NCBI GenBank assembly: GCA_023419605.1
Contig: JAEZXR010000042.1
Location: 1 to 61,594 of the forward strand
Length of the DNA stretch: 61,594 nt
Source of the DNA: Bacillota bacterium
GTDB lineage: Bacteria > Bacillota > Clostridia > Acetivibrionales > JAEZXR01
Direction: 5' to 3'
The first letter of the stretch is position 1; each line of letters begins with the position of its first letter. The notes under the pieces were generated by a model, which saw only the letters and a program-made list of their open reading frames with translations, ran no database searches and had not been told where the DNA came from. Positions 1 to 7,533 of this stretch are shown one piece after another. Both the position numbers and the translations under genes were made by a program.

Positions 1-347
1 GCTATGCCGATACCTCCGTTACCGTAACTGCGGCAACCAACTTTGCCATGATTACCCGTACCAATGTCAACGGTACCTTTGAGGTAAGAAATGGTGCTGC
101 CTATGCTGCATTGACCGCAGTCCCGTATAGTGCCAACAATACCTATCATTTCAAGATGGTTACGGATCTGAATGCCAAGACCTATAGTGTATGGGTAACA
201 CCGCCGGGAGGGTCTCCCATCCAGATTGCCAGCAACTATGCCTTCCGGTCGGATGCTCCTGCTACCGATGACCTGGGCCAGGTCTGTGTAAGAACCCAAG
301 CCGCCGACAACCAGATGAAGGTGGCAAACCATATTGTATATCAGTAA
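1..347 (+). CDS. C-terminal fragment of a secreted beta-sandwich protein (partial)
   Basis: The reading frame is open from base 3, so the window cuts into a longer gene; only the last ~114 residues are visible and the stop is TAA at 345-347. The visible part is rich in Thr, Asn, Val and Tyr, with alternating beta-strand-like stretches (for example KMVTDLNAKTYSVWV and a terminal NHIVYQ) and no membrane helix. This composition is typical of C-terminal modules of extracellular carbohydrate-active enzymes, such as pectate or polysaccharide lyases, in Clostridia. The catalytic part lies outside the window, so no enzyme name is given. An internal ATG at 48 is not a likely start because there is no ribosome-binding site and the frame continues upstream. 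Confidence 0.6.
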   Translation, partial: YADTSVTVTAATNFAMITRTNVNGTFEVRNGAAYAALTAVPYSANNTYHFKMVTDLNAKTYSVWVTPPGGSPIQIASNYAFRSDAPATDDLGQVCVRTQAADNQMKVANHIVYQ

Positions 348-433
348 AAACTCAAACCTGAAAGGCGTATGCCATGTCAGTCCCTTGCCTTGGCAGTTCC
401 TAGGGAACTTGACAGGTGTGCAATCCAACCCGT

Positions 434-470
434 AAGGCTCTCTTGTAAAAAACAAGAGGGCCTTAGTTTA
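434..470 (+). terminator. Terminator after the secreted-protein gene
   Basis: A 13-bp inverted repeat (arms 434-446 and 452-464, one G-U pair) with an A-rich loop, followed by a short T-containing tail. It lies 87 bp past the stop codon. The U-tract is weak, so efficiency is uncertain. Confidence 0.6.
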
Positions 471-566
471 TGCATTCGGCCATAAAGAAATATCGCTGAC
501 AGCAATCCCGTAAAAAACCGGATGCCTCGAAAATTTCCGCACCCGTCCCATTTTTCATTGAATTCA

Positions 567-595
567 TTGCTTTTCCCATGAAAATATTATATAAT
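567..595 (+). promoter_or_regulatory. Sigma-A promoter of the DEAD-box helicase gene
   Basis: TTGCTT at 567-572, a 17-bp spacer and TATAAT at 590-595. It predicts a start near 602 and therefore a leader of about 427 nt before the helicase ATG. Confidence 0.65.
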
Positions 596-601
596 AAAAT
601 G

Positions 602-1028
602 TATGCGATTTAGGTTGGCTTCTTTACGTGTTACAACGTCTTCTACATATACGGATAACGAACTTTAAACCTTAGTTTTACAGAACAGCAAATCCTTTGG
701 GTTTGCTGAGGGGTACCTGCTGTTTTAAAGTCATATATCTTTAGTCAAATCGGGAGGCTTTGTAGGATAAAGCCTTGCTTTCTTATAAATTGCTTCTTAG
801 TATCAAATAATGCTATGCCTGTAAGAACAAGTTTATAAATGAAGTTTTAATAAGCTTATTTTTAGGAATAATATATCAATAAACGGATTTATTGCTAAAG
901 GATGGTCAAAGATTATTTCGGCTGTAATTTTTGAGCCAGTCCCCCCACTGGTATAGTTTTAAAGCCTATGATTTGCTGCGCTTTAAAATTATTTGTTACG
1001 AAAAAATATTACAGTAAAGGATATAAAG
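602..1028 (+). promoter_or_regulatory. Long structured 5' leader of the DEAD-box helicase gene
   Basis: No ORF with a ribosome-binding site is visible, but hairpins are dense. A 10-bp hairpin (686-708) competes with an outer pairing of 662-669 with 724-731 and 684-689 with 719-724. Further hairpins are AGGCTTT/AAAGCCT (~753-773), CAATAAA/TTTATTG (~887-904) and CCAGT/ACTGG (~935-949). The last is a 9-bp stem, 957-965 with 980-988, followed by a T-rich run that resembles a weak attenuator just before the gene. Long folding leaders are known for cold-induced RNA helicase genes; no named RNA family was recognised here. Confidence 0.5.
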
Positions 1029-2663
1029 ATGGGAAATTTGATTTTTAAAGATTTAAACTTATCCACTGAGGTACAAAAAGCTCTTGCAGCAATGGGATTT
1101 GAAGAGGCCACTCCGATCCAGTCCCAATCCATTCCCGCTATTTTGGAGGGAAGGGATGTAATCGGCCAGGCACAAACCGGTACCGGAAAAACCTGCGCTT
1201 TCGGAATTCCTGCCATTGAAAAGATTGACTCCGATATGGAAGCCATTCAAGCATTGATATTGTGTCCTACCAGGGAATTGGCGATACAGGTGTCGGAAGA
1301 ATTAAAAAACGTATCCAAGTTCAAAAAGGGAATTCGCATTTTGCCGGTATACGGCGGCCAGCCCATTGACCGTCAAATCATGGCGCTAAAAAAGCGTCCG
1401 CAGATTATCATAGGAACACCCGGCCGTATTATGGACCACATGCGTCGCAGAACGCTGAAGTTCAATGATTTGAAAATGATTATACTGGATGAAGCGGATG
1501 AAATGCTGAACATGGGCTTCCGTGAAGATATCGATACGATTCTGGAGAAAGTGCCGGAAGAAAAACAAACCGTTCTCTTCTCTGCAACCATGCCCAGGGA
1601 GATTATGGAACTGACCACCAAGTATCAGAAGGAACCTCTCCACATTAAGGCGGCCCACAAGGAATTGACGGTTCCCAGCATCGACCAGTACTATCTGGAA
1701 GTAAGCGAGTCCTCTAAACTGGAAGTGCTGTCCCGACTTGTGGACACAAACAATGTAAAACTGGCTCTGGTTTTCTGCAACACCAAAAAGCGTGTAGACG
1801 AACTGACCTCCAGCCTGCAGTCCAGAGGCTATTCGGCGGAAGCTCTTCACGGAGATATGAAGCAGGACCAGAGAGACCGGGTCATGACCAAATTCAGAAA
1901 GGGACATATCGATATTTTGATCGCAACGGATGTTGCTGCCCGCGGTATTGATGTCGATGACGTAGAAGCGGTTTTCAACTATGACCTGCCCAACGACGAA
2001 GAGTACTACGTCCACCGCATCGGAAGAACCGGCAGAGCAGGAAGAACCGGAAAAGCCTTTACTTTCATCGTTGGCCGTGAAATCTATAAGTTGAAGGATA
2101 TACAGAGGTATACCAAGTCCACTGTTCATCTCATGAAGCCACCGACTTTGATGGATGTGGAAGAAAATAAAATGAGTGTTCTTTTGGAGAAGCTGAAGGA
2201 TATTCTTGCAGAAGGCCAGCTTACCAAATATGTGAACCCCATTGAAAAATTCATTGGGGAAATCGGCTCCACTGCCAGCGATGAGAATTATGTTACTACG
2301 CTGGATGTAGCTGCCGCTCTCTTGAAAATGCTCTCGGAGCAAACCGGCAATCAGGCAGTTTCCGTTCCGGAGCTGGATGACGAAGATGCAGGCGCTGAAG
2401 GCGGAATGGTACGGCTTTTCATCAATATCGGCAGCAACCATAAAATACAGCCCCGCCATATCGTGGAAGGCATTGCATCCAATACCGGCCTCCCCGGAAA
2501 GCTTATCGGCGCTATCGATATTTTTGACAAGTACACCTTCGTGGAGGTTCCGAGGGAGTACGCCTCCGAAGTTATGGCGTCCATGAAAAACCAGACTTTG
2601 CGAGGAAGAAAAATCAATATAGAGAAATCCAACAGGAAACCCAAACTAAAAAGGAGAGGGTAA
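1029..2663 (+). CDS. deaD: DEAD-box ATP-dependent RNA helicase, DeaD/CshA/DbpA type
   Basis: Cytoplasmic RNA-unwinding ATPase, 544 residues. Visible motifs in order: Q motif (GFEEATPIQ), motif I AQTGTGKT, Ia PTRELAIQ, GG, TPGR, motif II DEAD, motif III SAT, then the second RecA lobe with ATDVAARGIDV and HRIGRTGRAG. The last ~75 residues (GMVRLFINIGSNHK through GRKINIEKSN) match the DbpA-type RNA-binding domain, which in family members targets 23S rRNA; a role in ribosome assembly or cold adaptation is inferred. The ATG at 1029 is preferred over an upstream in-frame start at 993 because AAAGGA lies 8 bp before it and the protein then begins at the family-typical MGNLIFKDLNL. It is monocistronic: its own promoter, a long structured leader and a strong terminator frame it. 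Confidence 0.93.
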   Translation: MGNLIFKDLNLSTEVQKALAAMGFEEATPIQSQSIPAILEGRDVIGQAQTGTGKTCAFGIPAIEKIDSDMEAIQALILCPTRELAIQVSEELKNVSKFKKGIRILPVYGGQPIDRQIMALKKRPQIIIGTPGRIMDHMRRRTLKFNDLKMIILDEADEMLNMGFREDIDTILEKVPEEKQTVLFSATMPREIMELTTKYQKEPLHIKAAHKELTVPSIDQYYLEVSESSKLEVLSRLVDTNNVKLALVFCNTKKRVDELTSSLQSRGYSAEALHGDMKQDQRDRVMTKFRKGHIDILIATDVAARGIDVDDVEAVFNYDLPNDEEYYVHRIGRTGRAGRTGKAFTFIVGREIYKLKDIQRYTKSTVHLMKPPTLMDVEENKMSVLLEKLKDILAEGQLTKYVNPIEKFIGEIGSTASDENYVTTLDVAAALLKMLSEQTGNQAVSVPELDDEDAGAEGGMVRLFINIGSNHKIQPRHIVEGIASNTGLPGKLIGAIDIFDKYTFVEVPREYASEVMASMKNQTLRGRKINIEKSNRKPKLKRRG

Positions 2664-2695
2664 AAAAGGAGAGGCGTAGGGCCTCTCCTTTTTAA
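2663..2695 (+). terminator. Rho-independent terminator of the helicase gene
   Basis: Arms AAAAAGGAGAGGC (2663-2675) and GCCTCTCCTTTTT (2681-2693) around a 5-nt loop, overlapping the stop codon. Confidence 0.9.
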
Positions 2696-2820
2696 TTGAG
2701 AATGGAAAATGGAGAATTGAGAATGAAAGACTTGTAAGAAAAATGATGAATTACAAACTCCTGATTGACGCATGTCAATCCTTCCATCATTCTCCATTTT
2801 CAATTCTCCATTCTCAATTA
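2694..2820 (+). repeat. Inverted-repeat element built of GAGAATTGAGAATGG-type units
   Basis: The left arm (2694-2726) is made of AATTGAGAATGG / AAAATGGAGAATTGAGAA units. The right arm (2787-2820) carries the same units on the other strand. Between them is a small hairpin (GATTGAC/GTCAATC, ~2763-2780). The same unit recurs at 10315-10331, 23930-23965 and 24349-24393, so this is a dispersed intergenic repeat family. It lies between two convergent genes. No ORF is carried. Confidence 0.75.
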
Positions 2821-2822
2821 TT

Positions 2823-4271
2823 TCAATAGAGGAAGCTTGGCATGGAAATCTCCTTTTCCAGCTCCGCCAGTTGCTCCAAATCCCGCAGTTTCTTTTTTCT
2901 CCAGATGGGCATTTCCTTCACAACATTCAACAGGTTCTCATGCTCACGGTCGATAAACTTGGTATTCACCTTGCCGTAGAGATACGTGTCATTTTCCATG
3001 ATGGCTTTGAGATAGCTGAGATTGGTTTCCGGCCCCTCAATAACATACTCGTCCAATGCCCTGCGCATCCGCATAACGGCTTCCTTACGATCCGTTCCCA
3101 GTACAATGAGCTTCGCCATCATGGGATCAAAATGGTGGGACACGCTGGTATTGACGCCAATCCCAGAGTCAACCCGGATTCCGATTCCCTCAGGGGTATG
3201 ATAGGCAGTAACAGGCTCATGGGTCGGAATAAACCCTCGAATCGGATCCTCTGCATAGACCCTGCATTCTATGGAATGTCCCCGAAAATTAATGTCTTTT
3301 TGTGTAAAAGGCAGCGGCAGCCCGGCGGCGATCATCACTTGCGCCTTTACAATATCCAGTCCCGTTACCATTTCCGTAACCGCATGCTCTACCTGAATGC
3401 GGGTATTCATTTCCAGGAAGTAAGCCTTTCCTTCACTATAAATAAACTCAACGGTTCCTGCTCCATGGTATTTGACTTCACGGGCAATGGCAACGGCATG
3501 GTTACACAATTCCTGCCGTAACTGATCCGTTAACAGCAGACAGGGGGATTCTTCAACAATTTTCTGGAATCTTCTTTGAATGGAACACTCCCTTTCCCCC
3601 AGGTGTACAACATTGCCGTGTTTGTCTCCCAAAATTTGAATCTCGATATGGTGGGAGTCCGTAAAATATTTTTCCACAAAAACCGAGCCGTCTCCGAAGA
3701 CAGACTGCGCCAGTCTTTTGGACTGGTTGAACATATCCTCCAACTCATCGGCAGAGAACACGATCTTCATACCTTTTCCTCCACCGCCGGCGGCCGGTTT
3801 GATGAGTACGGGATACCCGATAGTATCGGCAATCTGCCTTGCTTCCTCAATCGTATCAACCGCTTTATTTGTTCCGGGCACCAGAGGAACCTTTAACTTT
3901 TGGGCCATCTCTCTGGCAGCGAACTTATTTCCCATCATGGCAATAACATTGCTTTTAGGACCGATAAAGGTAATTCCGGCATCTTCTACCGCTTTTGCAA
4001 AATCTTCTTTTTCTGATAAGAAGCCATAACCCGGATGAATGGCGTCCACCCCGATTTCCTGAGCCAGCCGGACGATTTTCTCAATGTTCATATACGTATC
4101 CCGGGTTCTGCTGCCATTAAGGGGATATGCATAATCCGCATAATCCAGAAACATACTATTGCTGTCCTGATCCGCATAAATGGCCACCGATGGAATTTCC
4201 ATCTCCCGTAATGCGCGGAACACCCGCAGTGCAATCTCTCCCCGGTTCGCTACCAGCACTTTCTTAAACAT
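2823..4271 (-). CDS. Biotin carboxylase subunit (AccC/PycA/PccA type)
   Basis: ATP-dependent carboxylation of biotin on a carrier protein, the first half-reaction of acetyl-, propionyl- or pyruvate carboxylases; 482 residues, cytoplasmic. Visible: N-terminal carboxylase domain starting KVLVANRGEIALRVFR, GYGFLSE, ATP-grasp glycine loop AAGGGGKGM, the EMNTRIQVEH catalytic motif and the C-terminal biotin carboxylase domain. There is no biotinyl (MKM) domain or carboxyltransferase in the protein or its neighbours, so partner subunits must be elsewhere. AGGAG lies 9 bp before the ATG. It follows the acyl-CoA synthetase gene by 31 bp on the same strand, so the two are probably co-transcribed. The tail of ~30 residues after the core (MPIWRKKKLRDLEQLAELE) is charged and unlike AccC. 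Which acyl-CoA or keto acid is used cannot be told. Confidence 0.85.
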   Translation of the reverse strand: MFKKVLVANRGEIALRVFRALREMEIPSVAIYADQDSNSMFLDYADYAYPLNGSRTRDTYMNIEKIVRLAQEIGVDAIHPGYGFLSEKEDFAKAVEDAGITFIGPKSNVIAMMGNKFAAREMAQKLKVPLVPGTNKAVDTIEEARQIADTIGYPVLIKPAAGGGGKGMKIVFSADELEDMFNQSKRLAQSVFGDGSVFVEKYFTDSHHIEIQILGDKHGNVVHLGERECSIQRRFQKIVEESPCLLLTDQLRQELCNHAVAIAREVKYHGAGTVEFIYSEGKAYFLEMNTRIQVEHAVTEMVTGLDIVKAQVMIAAGLPLPFTQKDINFRGHSIECRVYAEDPIRGFIPTHEPVTAYHTPEGIGIRVDSGIGVNTSVSHHFDPMMAKLIVLGTDRKEAVMRMRRALDEYVIEGPETNLSYLKAIMENDTYLYGKVNTKFIDREHENLLNVVKEMPIWRKKKLRDLEQLAELEKEISMPSFLY

Positions 4272-4302
4272 TATATTTCACTCCTACACTTTCAATTTTT
4301 CG

Positions 4303-6144
4303 TCATTTCGCAAGGGTGTCAATGAATCTTCCGGAGGCCTTTCGCATTTCCACGCCCGCCTGCTCCAGCATTCTCCTGACTTTTTCCTGCTCAATCGGGC
4401 GCTTGATTTTAAGGGTGGTGGTCTTTACCAATTCCTCCTGGGTCATAACAAAATACCGAATGATCTTGTACTGCGGAATGGTTTTGTTGATTTCTCGAAT
4501 GGCTGCATCAAACACAGTCCCCAGATCTTTTTCCGATGGCATACCGCCTTTTCCCACAGACAATCTTTCCTTATCAACCACCAGCTTCGCGCACACCTGA
4601 ATATCTCCATCCGGCGCTTTATTCCCCCAGACAAAAGATTCCTTCACTCCAGGAATGTTATTCAGCAGTACCTCATACTCTTCTGGAAACGCCTTCTTAC
4701 CGTTTGTCAAAACGATCATGGACTTGGCACGTCCCGTGATCCGAATCAATCCGTCCTTATCCATTACACCCAGGTCCCCGGTCCGGAACCATCCCTCTGC
4801 ATCCATCACTTCCGCAGTCGCTTCCGGCTGCTCATAATAGCCCAGCATGACATTGGCTCCACGGGTAATGATTTCTCCGATTCCACTTTCATCCGGCTGG
4901 TCGATGGCCACCTCAATACCGGCCATGGGGTACCCGATGGTACCGGGCATATTTACAAAATCATTATTTGCAGACACAACGGGAGAAGTCTCTGTGAGAC
5001 CATATCCCTGCAGCAGGGTCAGGCCGATTTTGTCAAAACCCGTTACTACCTCCGGATCCAGTGGTGCGGCGCCGGACACCGCCAGCCGCAAATTCGGCCC
5101 CAGTTGTTGGAACACACTTTTAAACAATTTTCTTCTTACATCGATTCCTACCGTACGAAGGACATCGGAAAGCTTCATCAGAATATTGAACATTTTCGCT
5201 TTCTTTGATTTTTTTATGCCTTCCTGCACCTTTCTATACATAGCCTCCAGGATGGCAGGAACCGCAACCAGAAGAGATACTTTATATTCCCGAAGGTTCT
5301 GCGCAATGTGTTTGATTCCATCGGAATAAGCGATACAAACACCACTGTGCACCATGAAGGTCAGGCCGATACTGTTTTCAAAGGTATGGTGCAGTGGAAG
5401 CAGCGACAGATGGACATCTCCGGGATAAACCTTGATAATGCTGGTGATGCCGGTAACATTGGATGCAATATTGGAATGTGACAGCATAACCCCTTTCGAG
5501 ATGCTGGTGGTACCGGATGTAAAAAGCAATATCGACATTTTATTTTTATCAATAGGCGCCTCTGTAAAGGATGCATCCCCGGCATTCAGCAATTCCAATC
5601 CCCTTTTTAGCAAGCCCGGCAGGGTTAAAAATCTGGAATCTTCTGAAGCCGTATCTTCCAGTTCCTCCATACAAATATAATACCGGACCCTGCTGTTGGA
5701 CTGGGAGATTTCCTTCATCATTTCATGAAAGGAGGGACTGTAGAAAATGGCTTCTACTTTTCCCCTGTCAACCAGATTTTCCACTTCATTCTTCGGTAGG
5801 TATTTGTCCATGGGAACCGCTACACCGGTTCCATTGACAACGGAGAAGTAACTTACGCCCCATTCATACCGGTTCTCGCTGATAATACCTATATGGGCAT
5901 CTTTCAGTCCCAGAGAATGCAGTGCAGTACCCAGACTGTCGATATCCCGGTCAAATTCAACATAGGTTTTACCGATGATCCGGCCTTCCTTGCTCTTAAA
6001 TTTGAAACCTACGGCAGTACCGTATTTATTTACACTTCCCTTTATCGCTTCCCTAAGATCGCCGATTTTTCGGGGCTCATAATACCCCAAGCCTTCTACG
6101 ACCCTTCTTCCATTTCTATCGGAGATATTGATACCCTTTTTCAT
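4303..6144 (-). CDS. Long-chain acyl-CoA synthetase (AMP-forming)
   Basis: Activates fatty acids to acyl-CoA through an acyl-adenylate; 613 residues from the chosen start. Visible ANL-superfamily motifs: P-loop LLFTSGTTSISKGVMLSH, GYGLTETSP, GWFRTGDLG and a C-terminal lysine region near TTTLKIKRP. The start at 6144 (MKKGINISDRNGRR) is preferred over a GTG at 6171 because GGAAGGGG lies 7 bp upstream of it. A good sigma-A promoter with a direct-repeat operator candidate lies just upstream, and the biotin carboxylase gene follows. The pairing suggests CoA-thioester or lipid metabolism, but the substrate is not readable from sequence. Confidence 0.85.
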   Translation of the reverse strand: MKKGINISDRNGRRVVEGLGYYEPRKIGDLREAIKGSVNKYGTAVGFKFKSKEGRIIGKTYVEFDRDIDSLGTALHSLGLKDAHIGIISENRYEWGVSYFSVVNGTGVAVPMDKYLPKNEVENLVDRGKVEAIFYSPSFHEMMKEISQSNSRVRYYICMEELEDTASEDSRFLTLPGLLKRGLELLNAGDASFTEAPIDKNKMSILLFTSGTTSISKGVMLSHSNIASNVTGITSIIKVYPGDVHLSLLPLHHTFENSIGLTFMVHSGVCIAYSDGIKHIAQNLREYKVSLLVAVPAILEAMYRKVQEGIKKSKKAKMFNILMKLSDVLRTVGIDVRRKLFKSVFQQLGPNLRLAVSGAAPLDPEVVTGFDKIGLTLLQGYGLTETSPVVSANNDFVNMPGTIGYPMAGIEVAIDQPDESGIGEIITRGANVMLGYYEQPEATAEVMDAEGWFRTGDLGVMDKDGLIRITGRAKSMIVLTNGKKAFPEEYEVLLNNIPGVKESFVWGNKAPDGDIQVCAKLVVDKERLSVGKGGMPSEKDLGTVFDAAIREINKTIPQYKIIRYFVMTQEELVKTTTLKIKRPIEQEKVRRMLEQAGVEMRKASGRFIDTLAK

Positions 6145-6182
6145 AAGCATACCCCTTCCAAGGCTATTCACATGATCATATA

Positions 6183-6235
6183 ACCTGATATTATTACCTG
6201 ATAATAATTATACATGTAATTTCGTTTCCTGGCAA
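6183..6235 (-). promoter_or_regulatory. Promoter and direct-repeat operator candidate of the acyl-CoA synthetase operon
   Basis: Minus strand TTGCCA (6235-6230), 17-bp spacer, TATAAT (6212-6207). Immediately downstream are two copies of the octamer TATCAGGT (plus-strand ACCTGATA at 6183-6190 and 6196-6203), 13 bp apart centre to centre. Direct repeats at the transcription start suggest a repressor site; the regulator is unknown. Confidence 0.65.
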
Positions 6236-6350
6236 GATGGATACAGGAAAAAGGATCTCTACTTCACCATATGACTACAACAAAAATTTGTATCCAGGTC
6301 GCAGGATAAAATTTCTCTTTTATTGTCACCAGACTTAAGCTACAAAATTC

Positions 6351-6398
6351 AGAAGACCCTCCCATTCTCCCGGTCAGGGGAAAATAGAAGGGCCTTCT
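6351..6398 (-). terminator. Terminator after the prepilin peptidase gene
   Basis: Long imperfect hairpin (outer arms AGAAGACCCT and AGGGCCTTCT) located 38 bp past the prepilin peptidase stop on the minus strand, followed by a T-rich stretch. Confidence 0.6.
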
Positions 6399-6436
6399 AC
6401 TTACCGCTTTTCAGTTTTATACGAATATGCGAGGTA

Positions 6437-7189
6437 CTACAACAACCCCAAATACCAGTCTAGCAGCCGGTTTCCGTACAATGCAGCCGCCATAATCCCC
6501 ACTGCCAAGGCAGGTCCAAAAGGAATTTCATCTTTCCGGGTCTTGCGCTTCAGTATCAAAAGGATTACCGCCACGATGGACCCTAGAACGGCTCCCATAA
6601 ACAGGGAGAGCAGCGTAAGCTTCCATCCCAGATAGATACCGACAGCAGCCATAAGTTTTATATCTCCGCCTCCAACTCCACCCCTGGATAAAAGCAGCAG
6701 CAAATATAAAGGCAAACTGGCAACGAAGAACCCAATGAGCCTGTCCAGCCAGGTGACATCATGGGCGAACACACTATAAATAATTCCTGCCCCAATCAGC
6801 AGAAGAACGATGCCGTCAGGTATAATTTTATGGTCATAGTCAATAAAAGCAATGACAATCAAGGCGGATGCCAGAAGAGCAAAACCCATGAACTGAATAG
6901 ACAGTCCGCAGGCTTGGTAGATCAGCAGATAGGTTCCGGCGTTGAGCAATTCTACCATAGGATAGCGAAGGGAAACTTTCTCCCCGCAGAAGCGGCATTT
7001 GCCCCCCAGCAAGAGATAGCTCAACACGGGTATCAGATCACAACTCCGGATTCCTTTCCCACAGGAGCCACAATGTGAGGGCGTTGTTACTACCGACTGC
7101 CGCAGAGGAATCCTGAAGATACAGACATTAAGAAAGCTTCCGATCAGCAGTCCCAGTATAAAAACAAGTATAGCGAAGTATATTGACAT
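6437..7189 (-). CDS. pilD: Type IV prepilin leader peptidase / N-methyltransferase
   Basis: Inner-membrane aspartic protease that cleaves class III signal peptides of prepilins and methylates the new N-terminus; 250 residues. Visible: first membrane helix with GSFLNVCIFRIP, a zinc-type tetracysteine set (CGSCGKG and CRFCGEK) that marks the bifunctional form with the methylase domain, the catalytic aspartates in AFIDYDHKIIPD and GGGDIKLM, and about seven helices. The start MSIYFAILVF (7189) is chosen because GAAGGAG lies upstream and because it places the first membrane segment at the N-terminus. It is divergent from the pil operon and is its obvious processing enzyme. Confidence 0.92.
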   Translation of the reverse strand: MSIYFAILVFILGLLIGSFLNVCIFRIPLRQSVVTTPSHCGSCGKGIRSCDLIPVLSYLLLGGKCRFCGEKVSLRYPMVELLNAGTYLLIYQACGLSIQFMGFALLASALIVIAFIDYDHKIIPDGIVLLLIGAGIIYSVFAHDVTWLDRLIGFFVASLPLYLLLLLSRGGVGGGDIKLMAAVGIYLGWKLTLLSLFMGAVLGSIVAVILLILKRKTRKDEIPFGPALAVGIMAAALYGNRLLDWYLGLL

Positions 7190-7404
7190 TAAGTACGGTT
7201 CTCCTTCGTTAGAATGTATGTAATAATATACCATTATATAATATTTTCATTTTCATAACAACAGCCTACGGGAGTGAGAGGACAAGTAGTTCCTTTTTCC
7301 TATATAAACCAATATGCAGCCGATGGAAATTAAATTGTACAAAAGTAACAAAGATCCTTAAAAATCGATTGCAAGATTCATCCCGAATTTCTTAAAAAAT
7401 CCTT

Positions 7405-7433
7405 TTACTCCTTCAATGCACTTATGCTATAAT
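7405..7433 (+). promoter_or_regulatory. Promoter of the type IV pilus operon
   Basis: TTACTC (7405-7410), 17-bp spacer, TATAAT (7428-7433) with an extended -10 TG at 7425-7426. It predicts a leader of about 95 nt before pilB. Confidence 0.7.
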
Positions 7434-7451
7434 AACAAGTGTAAATAATCC

Positions 7452-7469
7452 ATAGTGCTAAAGCACTAT
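7452..7469 (+). promoter_or_regulatory. Perfect inverted repeat at the pil operon start, candidate operator
   Basis: ATAGTGCT-AA-AGCACTAT, 8-bp perfect arms, about 12 bp downstream of the predicted transcription start. Its position fits a repressor operator or a 5' hairpin of the mRNA. The leader does not contain the conserved blocks of either c-di-GMP riboswitch class. Confidence 0.5.
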
Positions 7470-7533
7470 CAACTTAGGACCAACGAACCATAACAGTAGA
7501 TGCAAAGGTAGTAAAACAATAGAAGAACAAAGG

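Noticed and set aside
1386..2459. Minus-strand 357-codon ORF
   Set aside because: It lies antisense to the DEAD-box helicase, with no ribosome-binding site and no domain.
2772..3521. Plus-strand 249-codon ORF
   Set aside because: Shadow of the biotin carboxylase gene; begins inside the inverted repeat.
4180..5208. Plus-strand 342-codon ORF
   Set aside because: Antisense to the acyl-CoA synthetase and biotin carboxylase; His/Phe-rich composition typical of an antisense shadow.
7434..7533. c-di-GMP riboswitch in the pilB leader
   Set aside because: Only a palindrome and an AAAGG-rich stretch are present; the conserved class I and class II blocks are missing and the leader is too short.
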